A DNA stretch of 64,000 nucleotides, from positions 496,001 through 560,000 of the forward strand of contig NRSV01000008.1 of the NCBI GenBank assembly GCA_002286855.1, written 5' to 3'. Shown piece by piece: positions 23,039-32,485 of the stretch; positions within the stretch are counted from its first letter, which is position 1; every line of letters begins with the position of its first letter. The notes under the pieces are model-generated. The model saw only the letters and a program-made list of their open reading frames with translations. It ran no database searches and had not been told where the DNA came from. Position numbers and translations under genes: made by a program. The DNA is from Bipolaris cookei. Lineage: Eukaryota; Ascomycota; Dothideomycetes; Pleosporales; Pleosporaceae.

Positions 23039-24001
23039 GCGTCAACCGCCCCGTTGTCCAGTGCGTGGTCCGTCCGAGTGAGGGGGGGAGAGGTAGGGGT
23101 GTGGTAACAGTGCTCTCTTTCCCTTGTTTTTTTGGCCATTTAGAGGCTGGGCACGTACACACGAAGACCCACTTTCTCGCCAACTGTCCGGTTCGGCGAT
23201 ATTTAACTTGCATGAGTCGCAGGATGTTATGAGCTTGTCTTGTCTGAGTATCAGGGTCTTTAATTGGGGGAGATAGGACATGCCATGTGGATAATCGGGT
23301 GTGCGTTTTTAGCCGTTTGGCGTGGTCCTCGGTCGGTGTTGTGCCCGCGTCGTGTGGGTCTCGTCAGCGAACATGCTTGTGGGTGCCGCTGCTGGGGGAC
23401 ATTGACGTGCTGTGTGTCAGACGCGGGTCCCTTGATGGGATGTTGGATAATTACACTTTGGTTGTGAGGGGTCCGTTGGCCTCATTTTTTATTTATTATT
23501 GCTATGAAGACCACGCTTGTTCCTTGCTTTCCGTTCCGGCTTGTGTTACATACATTCAAGAGATTACGACGTTTCTCATGGAATCAGTCGCTTGGTCATA
23601 CGATAGTTGTACTTACGTATGTGCAACATCCAGCGTAGCTCTTTTTGGTGTGTAAGCCGAGATTTTTTGCTGCAGATCATTAATGGCTGCGACTTGGTGC
23701 TCTAAATCCAGTGGTTCGACTAAAGACGTAGCGCCCCCTCACGTACCCTTTTCTGTTGTATGAACCATCTCGTCCTCTTCGAGTTATTTACTATGCATCC
23801 TGCATGAATGCACTATCCAGCGTTTGACATTCAGTCGCCTTGACGATGTCGGAGGATTAATGTCAGATATCATAGACGGAATCGTCGAAGATATTCGACC
23901 TTGATAGCGCATCAACAAGGCCCACGAGCGTTTGTGTAGGCCGTTGCTCAGCATGGCGTTATTTTGCTCTATGGCTCCTCAAGTGTCTGCTGAATCGGCC
24001 T

Positions 24002-24859
24002 TTATTGCATATCCATTTCGTCGTCATCGTAATCGGCCGCGCCCGAGTACCCATTCTCCAGCTCTTCTCGATCTCGGTCCTTGCGCTGCTGTTCTCGTGA
24101 AGCCGCGATTTTCCTGCTCTACGTTAGCGAAGTAACACTATCAAGACACGATATTGTATATACCTTAACCCGTCAATCACTCCAGTGATGAATGATCTGC
24201 CCTCTCCTATCTCCATACCCCCAACACCATTCATCTTGACGCCACCTCCTGCATCTAACACATCCACTCCGCTTCTCAGCTTTGCCATGCGCACTTCCCT
24301 GAGTCCTCTCAATAGTTTTCGTACGTTGTCTGGGTCTTCAAAGTCATCTGAGGCTGTCTCCAACAACATCTCGCCTAGTTCGAGCCAGTGGTAAGGCAAA
24401 GCATCTGGTGCTCCATCTGCTGTCGAGTTGGACAAGAAGGGCGGAGAGATAGGGAATGTATTGTTCGAAGGTTGCGGGGGTAGTCGCGGAGGAGGAGAGA
24501 ATGTCTCTGCATGTTCTGTTTCGTGGTCGAGGATTGCGGTAAGAGAGTGGGTATTCAGCCATGGAGGAGGAAGGATATTTGCGCGTCGTTGGCGTTTGAG
24601 CAGCAGGGCAAGCCAGAGAGGTACGTTGGCTCTATGAGGAGGATTGAGAGGTCTTATAGGTCCCTATGGATTAATCAACACCATGGCACCATATGAGACG
24701 CAGTAGGAGAGGGTTAGTGGTGGGGTGTTGGAGGGGCATACGCACCCCAAGAAGCTCAAGACCCTCGAGTCTCTGGCGGGGTATGATGGTGACGAGCTCC
24801 ATTTCACATAGAAATGCAATCTCTGAGGGCGTCAGCCCCGGCGGGAGGGGCAATGCCAT
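24002..24859 (-). CDS. PSF2: GINS complex subunit PSF2
   Basis: PSF2 is one of four GINS subunits. GINS joins Cdc45 and Mcm2-7 to form the replicative helicase in the nucleus. Exons 24859-24746, 24663-24164 and 24113-24002 give 241 residues. The introns are 82 bp (GTGCGT donor) and 50 bp (GTATAT donor); the joins restore LLGGPIRPL and DGLRKIAAS. The N-terminus LPPGLTPSEIAFLCEME is the PSF2 A-domain start; VPLWLALLLKRQRRANI and LPYHWLELGEMLLETASDDF are the conserved later blocks. The acidic C-terminus ends DYDDDEMDMQ. The start follows the homologous N-terminus; an open extension upstream is leader. It is divergent with ALG10, with 180 bp between starts, and has an ACGCGT motif just upstream. 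Confidence 0.93.
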
Positions 24860-24865
24860 GTTGCG

Positions 24866-24915
24866 ACGCGTTGCTTTGCACCTTGAATTGTTGTACAGAC
24901 CGGGTGAAGACGCGC
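24866..24915. promoter_or_regulatory. MCB-like ACGCGT and ACGCGC motifs before PSF2
   Basis: ACGCGT (24866-24871) lies seven bases before the PSF2 start codon, and ACGCGC (24910-24915) lies further upstream. ACGCGT is the MluI cell-cycle box bound by MBF, which drives G1/S expression of replication genes. The first may lie inside the transcribed leader. That MBF binds here is inference. Confidence 0.4.
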
Positions 24916-25039
24916 CGCGGAAACTCGCCGTCTTGGGACTAGCTCGCTCAGGAACATCTCCATACCAATTGATCTCACCGATACTCTCGCTTCTCCCTGT
25001 GATCTTCTTTTTTTTGCAACTCAAGCAGAGAGACCACCA

Positions 25040-26903
25040 ATGGCTTCTTTACTCGAAGTGTGGTCCCTGCCGGGTGCTCTCATATTCATCGTTTGTCTTA
25101 CTGTCAATTGGACCGAATATGTGTCAAGTCTAGTGCCAAAGCCCTACCTCGTGAGTCTGCAATCCGGTATGACAGCAGACCACTAATGATGTCAGGATGA
25201 GTTTTTTCATGTTCCGCAGGCCCAGAAGTATTGCGAGGGAGACTACTCATGGGACCCAAAGATTACCACCCCACCAGGCCTGTACGATCAACTTGCGCAG
25301 CCACCACGGGCAGATGAACTTACGCTTGGCTTAGATATCTGGTATCAAAACTACTCAAACCTTTGCTAGGTTGCGAAACACGGTTCTTACGTATGCAAAA
25401 TGCTGTTGCTCTATGCGCTATTCTTCCCATGAGCTACCTCATCCTACGTATACTGCGGTCTCGTAACAAACCAGGTAAACCTTCCACTAAGGACTCGACT
25501 CTCTTTACCGATGTTCACTCTGCCATCAATATCGCCCTCTTTCCTCCACTCTTCTTCTTCTCTGGACTTTATTACACCGATGTAATGTCTACTCTGGTCG
25601 TATTATTCGCATACACCACATACTTGGCCAGTCCGCAATCAGCTTTGAGCCCTTTGCTTGCTGCCAGTGTTCTTTCATCTGGAATCATCGCCCTATTTTT
25701 TCGACAAACAAACATTTTCTGGGTTGCTGTCTTTCCGGCCGGCCTTGCCGTTGTAAACGCTCTGAAGGCTGATGGGCCCTTGACTGTCTCGAATTCCAAA
25801 GATGTTACAGAAATTCTTCAAAATAGTTGGGCTACAGGAAGGATTGTTGACCCTCCAGTGCAGGATGCTGAGGTTCAAGGTGAGCAGACCTGTACTCGCT
25901 TGAGATATATGATAGCGGCTAATAATCGATAGATGTCATCATCTTTCTGGCATCCGTTGTAGTCGCCGCTCTCAGCAAACCTATACTTGTAATTAAGGTT
26001 GCTGTGCCGTACGCAATTATTCTAGCTCTCTTCGCGGGCTTCGTTGTTTGGAACGGTGGTGTTGTTCTAGGTTAGCTCTCATAAGATATGCTGGATTCAA
26101 CAAAGCTCACATTAGTAGGCGATAAATCCGCACACACAGCCACGATAAACATGCCGCAAATGCTGTACATCTGGCCATACTTTACGTTCTTCTCCATTCC
26201 GCTTCTGATAGGACCGTTTCTCAGGCCCGTGGTCTCAGTGCTTCCAAAGCAGGTCCAGGCTATTTGCGATAAAGCCCTAAACACTTCTACTTATAGACTC
26301 CCATCTCTCCTAGCATCCAGCATGTTTGTTACCTGGGCTTTACTCGCAGTCCACTTCAACACTATTATTCATCCGTATACCTTGGCCGACAACCGACACT
26401 ACGTATTTTATGTGTTCAAAATCCTGCGATTATACCCAGTGTTGAAATATCTCGCAGTACCGGTCTACTTTATCTGCGCATGGTCCATCATCAGTGCTCT
26501 CGCGACACCGAGACGAGCCACCCGTTCAAGCGATGAAGATGCATCAAAGGGCAAAAGCCAAGCTGGTTCTCCTCCAATCTCGTCAGATGATCAATGTTGT
26601 CGCGTCAGCTTCGTCGTCATATGGCTGGTTACAACTACTTTGTCCGTAGTCACAGCTCCTTTGGTCGAGCCACGATATTTTATCATTCCCTGGGTCATCT
26701 GGCGATTGCATGTTGCTAGTCACACAACTCCAAACACTGAAGCAGGACCGTCATCATCGACTTGGAAATCGGTACTCGATGTACGCATGGGTTTGGAAAC
26801 CATCTGGCTGCTTGCCATCAACTTGGCCGTATCGTACGTCTTCTTGAACTGGACATTTACATGGCCCAATGAGCCTAGTAATCTGCAGCGCTTCATCTGG
26901 TAG
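25040..26903 (+). CDS. ALG10: ALG10 alpha-1,2-glucosyltransferase
   Basis: Adds the third and last glucose, from dolichyl-phosphate glucose, to the lipid-linked oligosaccharide in the ER membrane before N-glycan transfer. Exons 25040-25150, 25196-25281, 25335-25879, 25933-26070 and 26119-26903 give 554 residues; all four introns are 45-53 bp. The family hallmark DEFFHVPQAQKYCEG followed by WDPKITTPPGLY is split by introns 1 and 2. LFPPLFFFSGLYYTDV and WNGGVVLGDKSAH are further conserved blocks. Many hydrophobic segments are visible, as expected for a polytopic GT59 enzyme. An acidic/Ser-rich loop near 26520-26590 is cytoplasmic-type filler. The C-terminus NWTFTWPNEPSNLQRFIW is family-like, so the gene looks complete. 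It shares a 180-bp divergent promoter with PSF2. Confidence 0.93.
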
Positions 26904-27347
26904 ACCTGAAATATGTCTATGTATCAAACGCATGTCGGTTTGGCATGGCCCAAGTGGTATGTTGTGACACCGGGGAAATACATATCTCGTGACGGATTAA
27001 CTTGAAGTAATGGATAAACACATATTTGAGACAAAGGAAAATATGGTCCGCCATGTGCACCTAGAGATATGACAAAGTATACTCGCATTGATGCATATTA
27101 ATACAAAAATCTAAATCAATAACTTAGACTCCATTTGAACAACCAAAAGAAACGCCCATCTCTGTTTTTTTGGTCCAAACTCCCTTCGTCTCCGACAAAT
27201 CTTACAGATTAGTGCATGTTCCAACGAACCGGTCATATTCTTCCTCATTCTCTGACGCGTCATTCATTTTCTGGCACGATATTCTCGGTGCACCTGCAGG
27301 CTTTTGCCCGAGATGGCCTATATCCTCGATGCTTTAGTTACAGCACT
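26904..27347. other. Convergent intergenic region ALG10 / VTC1
   Basis: Lies between two 3' ends. It is AT-rich in the middle (27000-27130), as expected for fungal polyadenylation regions. No gene is seen. Confidence 0.45.
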
Positions 27348-27804
27348 CTAGTGCTTGCTGTGCTCATCGCCTCCCATGGTCAACCTCAGGACGAAGTTGA
27401 CAATGACGGCAGCAAACAGAGCGATGGTGAGGATAGTGGGACCCAGCCTGTCATCGAAGCCGCCCTGGCCCCTCATCCTTATGCTCCTTGCGCGCCAGTG
27501 GAAGGTAAAGAGGGCGTAAATCATAGCCATCATGGCAACAAGGGTGAAGAGGCCGGCGGAGATTTTTCCAATCTTGTCACCAAAGTTAAGGAGACCGATT
27601 GCGAGACCGCCGAGGATGACGGTGAAGTTGAGCCATGAGAGGAAGGTACGCTCGTTAGCGAAGAAGACCTTGGGCTCGACGCGGGTGGGGAGCGCGATGC
27701 GCTTGCCTGAGGGAAGATGGTTAGAGAGGCGCTGTGGGTCAAAAGTTGGTTGGCGAGAACGCGAGCTTACCCGGCGCGGTCTGGAGAAGTGGTTGGGTAG
27801 ACAT
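27348..27804 (-). CDS. VTC1: Vacuolar transporter chaperone subunit VTC1
   Basis: A small membrane subunit of the VTC polyphosphate polymerase, which makes polyphosphate from ATP and moves it into the vacuole or acidocalcisome. Exons 27804-27771 and 27706-27348 (64 bp intron) give 130 residues. The core KVFFANERTFLSWLNF is the VTC transmembrane-domain signature, followed by three hydrophobic helices (NFTVILGGLAIGLLNFG; ISAGLFTLVAMMAMIYALF; LGPTILTIALFAAVIVNFVL). There is no SPX or catalytic tunnel domain, which fits Vtc1 and excludes Vtc2-4. The start is the ATG at 27804: the short exon encodes MSTQPLLQTAPG and joins to KRIALPTRVEPK. A longer open frame upstream reads through the intron and is rejected. 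Confidence 0.93.
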
Positions 27805-28364
27805 GACGAAAGTGGATGATGTAGTGCGCTTCTGGTATACCGCAGCAGAGAGCTTCCCGAGGGTTTCGTGTACGCGATCTGGGTGTCAATGGGCGGGCGT
27901 CGCACAAAGCAAAAGTCTGCGCAGCTCGAGCAGTTTCAATCGAGAAGAAGAAAGAGGCGAGAAGGGTGGAAACGTGTGTCAGAAAGCATCAGAGCTTGTC
28001 TTTCGTTGCGGGTCGCGATGAACCCAGTAGCAGACCCATGCTTCCAAGCAAAGCACGGCACTGCAGCCAATGGCGAGACAGCATGTGCCCATGTGATATC
28101 GAGAGAATGCGCGTTGCTCATTGGCTGGCGTTGTCGGTGTCGGGGCACAGCTGGGGCGGTGCGGCAGCTGCAAGGGCAGGCCGCAAGAAAGCAACCACGT
28201 CGGCATCCGGGCACTGACCTCGACGCTAGCTCTGCCAAACACGTAAACACTCAGTTATCGCAGCCTCATCACGCACCACTCTGCTATCGCCTCAGGCCCT
28301 GCCAATTCTACCCTTCTGCGCATCCCCTACTTACATTCCTACCAACGACATCACCATCACCGCT
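27805..28364. other. Divergent promoter region VTC1 / Tctex light chain
   Basis: A 560 bp region between two divergent starts. No gene is recognised; the open frames on both strands (for example 27868-28416) read through the first intron of the plus-strand gene and are not supported. Confidence 0.45.
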
Positions 28365-28967
28365 ATGGCCGTCAGTATCCCCTGATACAAGAACAGAGCA
28401 TAGAGCAGCTTGCTAACAAACCGAGACAGTCTCATTCACCGCTCCCCACCGATGACCTCCAGCAGATTGCCAAAACAGTAAGCACTATCTCAAAACCTGC
28501 CATCTGAGGCATCTTAGACATCACAGGCTAACAATGGCAACTAGGCCTGTGAGCAAGCTGTTGGATCCGCAACATCATACGACCACACCAAAGTAGGAGA
28601 CTGGAACAGCGAGATTATTGTAGGTTCATCCTCAAGCAATGCAACCCTCGATATACAATGGCTAACTCACATGCCTCTCCAGCAATACATTCTCAAGACC
28701 CTCATCAGCAAAACCACGCCCGCCGCAGACTCGTCAAACCCAGACGCTCCTTCGCAACCCGCCTACAAGTACATTGCCAACAGCACAGTGATCCAACACC
28801 ACGGCAACTCGCCCGCAGAAATTGAGAAGCAGGGCCGTCGTGGCATGCACAGCGCTGTCGGTGCCTTCTGGAACAATGAGAAGGACGGAACATACACGTA
28901 CAAATGGGAGGCTGCTGACAGCAAGGGCATGGACATTGTCATCACCATTACCTGGATTGCCATCTAG
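28365..28967 (+). CDS. Dynein light chain, Tctex-1 type
   Basis: A small dimeric subunit that binds the dynein intermediate chain and cargo. Four exons (28365-28370, 28430-28477, 28545-28619, 28683-28967) give 137 residues; the introns are 59, 67 and 63 bp. The first coding exon is only ATGGCC; its donor is GTCAGT and it joins to SHSPLPTDDLQQIAKTA. The conserved C-terminal half reads YKYIANSTVIQHHG, then FWNNEKDGTYTYKWE, and ends in a beta strand DIVITITWIAI. This matches the DYNLT fold, whose members end with a similar strand. Length and absence of other domains fit the family. The microexon is the least certain part; another start would need a different 5' exon. Divergent from VTC1. Confidence 0.87.
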
Positions 28968-29676
28968 AAGGCAACCCATAGAAAGCGTCATGACAGAAAT
29001 TGGTGGGCGAGGTTGCATTTTCCCAGCGGAAGATGAACTTTGCTGGAATCGCTGACCGCCGCAAAAAACAGGGGGTTAGTGAAGTTGCTGCCTGCCTGTC
29101 TGACTTGGACACGCTGTCCGAGTGCTGTTTCCTTCTACTTCTGCTTTTCCTCATGGCTAGTGGCGTTGAAAAGCTCAAGACAGCGAAATTGATACCTATT
29201 ACCTTTTGATTGTCCGTGCCCTCACAGTGAACAGTCCGTGGCTCTACCTCGTTGTGTTGCACAGTCCAACAACAGACCCTCTCGTACCGATCCCCTCGTA
29301 CCGATCCCCTCGTACCGATCCTCTCGTACCGTGTCGTGTCGTGTCATGCTGTGCGTGTTCAAGTGGAGCCCAGCGGGCACCTGCATGAATGACGTGCGTC
29401 GTGTGTTTGAACATGGTATGTATTTGTGTGTAAATAGTCATCTCCTCGTTCCTTCGTCCGCATCAATATCATCATGGCCACATGTATCCCGCACTCCAAA
29501 TCCATCATCCCCACCCATTTAAGCCTATGGAAGCGCAGTGCAATCCATACACACACAAGAACATTAGCCATCCAGGCACAAACAAAGAGGTATATCAAAG
29601 CACTCATGTGCCAAACAATATCAATGACATGGGAAACAAAAAAGCAAGCACATCCAACTAGATATCATCGAATAGT
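28968..29676. other. Convergent intergenic region with minisatellite
   Basis: Lies between the 3' ends of the Tctex gene and metR. Apart from the tandem repeat at 29278-29345, no gene or RNA is seen. Confidence 0.45.
29278..29345 (+). repeat. 14-bp minisatellite plus GTGTC repeat
   Basis: About 3.5 copies of CCCTCGTACCGATC, the first and last slightly changed, followed by three copies of GTGTC. Non-coding. Confidence 0.85.
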
Positions 29677-30882
29677 TTAGGCTTCCGCCTTTGGGCTCTT
29701 GGCCTGTGTTCCCACGCCGTCTGTGTGTGCAGAGCTACTCCGTCCACTTGCCGCCTGCTCCCGCTTGTTCATGAGCGCCTTGATCTCATCCGCCGTGCTC
29801 TTGCCGCCGCTCTTCTCTGTAATAAGGCTCTTCAACCACGCATTCTCCGTCTGCAGCTGCTCAATCGTGGCTTCGAGCTTGGCCACCTTCTCCTGTGCCT
29901 CTTTCTGCGACTGCTCGAGAGCCTGCTCACGCTGCTTCTTCTTGATGCGGAAGCGGGCGCTTGCGGCTGTGTTGCGGCGACGCTTGTCTTCTTCTGCGGC
30001 GATGCGAGCGTTCTCGTCGAGCGAATGCGGCATCACAGGCGAGACATTATCGAGTTTGCGCTTCTTAGATGCTTGATCGTAGCCTGGTGTGATTGGCGAC
30101 AGTGACGAGTTGGGTGAGGCGAAGTCGGAGGCCAGCGGGTAGTGATTGGGCTGACCGTGTGCCAGCGGCAAGGTCGGATCAAAGGCGGCATTGTTAGGGA
30201 AGTTGTTGAAGTCGGTGAAGGGGAAGTCGCCTACAAGCAGATCGAGGTCAGTCATAGCTCAACAAGGCAGACCGCAAGGTGGTGTGTGGAGGGCGCAAGG
30301 TAAATGATCCGTCTTACGCAACCTAGGTAGTGTTGCGTGCTTGAGACCATGCTTAGCAACAGGGCTACATAGAGACGCCGTCCGCTGACTGGTTAATTTG
30401 CATAGTGTGGGGGTGACAATGCAGGCAACACAGCATGGCGGGGTTGGGGTCGGCTTGTGCCTCTTCAGCCTGCCATTGGACGGCGTATTGCAGACCACTA
30501 TATGGCAGCTGTAGCGACCCTTCTTCGACGAGGGCCCAGCCCATTGCGACAGAAAATGACAATGTGAACAATAGCAACAAGACACACACTTACCGTTCAA
30601 GTTGAAATCCATGCTTGCGCTTGTGGCGGGCTGAAATCCCTCGGGACTCTTCAACGGCTGTGATGACTGATTGTCGAAATTGATGTCGAAATTGCTTGTG
30701 TTTCCGAAGTCGACACTGGGGTGGCGGGCGTTGCTGACGTCGAAGAAGTCGGCGTTGAGGAAGTCGGAGAAGTCCTCCACTGGCGCTGGATCGGCGAGCA
30801 GGTCTTGCTGGGGCGATGGCTGGTTGAGCGTCGCGATGTAATGGGACACGTTGGGCCCTCGCTGCCCCTTGTAGGATGACAT
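29677..30882 (-). CDS. metR: bZIP sulfur regulator, MetR/CYS-3 type
   Basis: A nuclear transcription factor that in other ascomycetes turns on sulfate and methionine assimilation genes. Exons 30882-30594 and 30230-29677 give 280 residues. The single intron is 363 bp, long for this genome, with GTAAGT and TTGTAG ends; the join reads DFNLNGDFPFTDFNN. The N-terminus YKGQRGPNVSHYIATLN is MetR-like. The basic region (about 179-200) contains RRNTAASARFRIKKKQRE, the CYS-3/MetR signature, followed by a leucine zipper to about 230. The C-terminus is Ser/Ala-rich. The start is the ATG at 30882; the upstream open frame to 31086 is leader. In-frame stops inside the intron exclude read-through. Close relatives with the same basic region make the exact orthologue slightly uncertain. 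Confidence 0.87.
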
Positions 30883-32485
30883 GAGCGTTTTGTGGTGTTT
30901 CCAGTCGAAATGGAGATGGGAGATGAAATTGCTAGAGTCTATGATCGGTGCAACTGGGGGTGGGCTTCGGAAGGGGTTTTTCGACGGCCAAACCCGTGTT
31001 GAGGGATAGCGGGTCCGATTACGCTTTTGGCTCCGCTTTGAGCGAAATTGAGCGGCCTTGGGATAATGTTCTTTGCAGTGACCCACTGGTCCTCGATGTA
31101 TGCAAGCGTTTCCACAAGAAACTCTGGAAGATGCGCAAAAAGAAAAGAGGGAGTTGTGTGAGTAGTGGTGACGTTTGATGATTGCCGAAATACGCAGGGC
31201 GTTAGCGAACCTCCACTCCCCCCGCGGAGGAATTTCTAGTTACTGCTATTAGGCGGTTGGAAAAATGGGCGCGGCCGGAGTATGGCCGAGAGAACCACCC
31301 CACGTGCGGGTTGGGACACCACACCTCGGAATTAATCGCAACACTCGCACTCGTATATCCAGGCCTAAAGCACACATGTACACAACGGAGGAACACTCCC
31401 TTTTCACACTTTGCGAGGTAATGTCATGTTCTCATATCAACAGGCTTATGCTGTCCTTTGCGCCCTTTTGTTGACTTTTGGATTACTCAGAGCTATTAAT
31501 TTGTAATCCGAGACCATCGCGCTAACCGCGTACTGATCAGGCGGTTACTCGGTTCCGCCCGGATTGTTCTCTATCGATTTACGGCGGTAATCCATCGGCA
31601 GATTCACATGCAGCAGCGACATCCCCCTGGACCCTTGCACACAGTGTAGTAGAAAAAGGGTAGAAATGATCACTCATACGCCCGCCACACCGAAGAACTA
31701 CCGGATTAGTGACAAAGTTTGAGCACAATATCTAGGTGCGTGTATTACACCTACATATCGCAGGAGATTCAAGATGATGGGACTCTTCGAATTGCACATG
31801 TCCATAGACATGCTTGCTGTGTGGACTGGGTCATTACGACGGCTAGGTAATGCATTGGGCCCATTTTCACACACGCCTCTGGAAAGTAACTCATTGTTCT
31901 GCAGTAGTAAAAAGTATTGGTCAGCTTGGAGCTGATGCGGGGCTAACACCGTATATGCATACTGTTTTTGTAGTAGTACGTTGCGTGTCGAAACAAAGCG
32001 CTTGCCACACACACGGCTGTTACGCTACATGATTATCTAAAATCAGCGAGGTACAAACTTTGCCAAAAGCGCTGGAGCTCCGCAGCATTTCAGAAGTACA
32101 GTACGTACTAGCAAGGAGATGATGGGGTGCGTACGTAGTTTGATCATTCTGGTGGTGGTCACAATCACATGCTTGATAGCTGCTTTGTACGCTTCACTAT
32201 GTGTTCTTGCAGCATGTTTGCGTATGCATGTAATCAAAATATATACTTGCATCTCAGCTCGGACCTTCAAACAATTGTAGACACTTGTTCTCTTCAAAGT
32301 GCGTTGGTGTAAGTATGGCACGGTTTGCGTACGTTCTTACACACAACCGAGTACGTCACGTGGCAGCAGGGTTAACGCGTCTGACCGCCTGAGCGCGACT
32401 CCCTCCCTGGATATTATCGATAAACGCTTCTACCATCAACAACAATTCTGACCCCTCCCATGCCTACGAGAAAAGCACAGATGCA
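30883..32485. other. Divergent intergenic region metR / CHL4
   Basis: A 1.6 kb upstream region of two divergent genes. Near 31480-31560 there are small inverted repeats (GGATTAC/GTAATCC and GGCGG/CCGCC) with a loose tRNA-like look, but no B box. CHL4-proximal motifs are listed separately. No coding sequence is supported. Confidence 0.45.
32355..32380. promoter_or_regulatory. CBF1-like E-box and MCB before CHL4
   Basis: GTCACGTG (32355-32362) matches the RTCACRTG site of Cbf1-type bHLH factors, and ACGCGT (32375-32380) matches the MBF cell-cycle box. Both lie 106-131 bp before the CHL4 start. Functional binding is inference. Confidence 0.4.

Larger units (their letters stand above)
13341..24001. 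other. 10.7 kb gene-free region
   Basis: I see no supportable gene between the CDC25-like start and the PSF2 stop. Open frames of 200-233 codons exist (for example 13766-14467, 14769-15407 and 17895-18551), but they are low-complexity or lack any family pattern. The part 13.78-14.46 kb is G-rich and 14.56-15.3 kb is C-rich on the plus strand. The remainder is of middling base composition, so it is not an obvious AT-rich mutated repeat block. Several microsatellites are listed separately. It may hold a long promoter, non-coding transcripts or genes of many short exons that I cannot resolve. Confidence 0.5.

Noticed and set aside
27706..27905. Longer N-terminus for VTC1 on the minus strand
   Set aside because: It reads through a 64-bp intron with good splice signals; the spliced form gives the normal short Vtc1 N-terminus.
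30594..31086. N-terminal extension of metR to 31086
   Set aside because: Arg/Pro-rich leader translation; the MetR-like N-terminus starts at the ATG at 30882.
31480..31565. tRNA-like segment with inverted repeats (minus strand reads GGTTAGCGCGATGGTCTCGG)
   Set aside because: Resembles a D-arm but has no B box, no matching acceptor stem and no clear anticodon arm; at best a relic.
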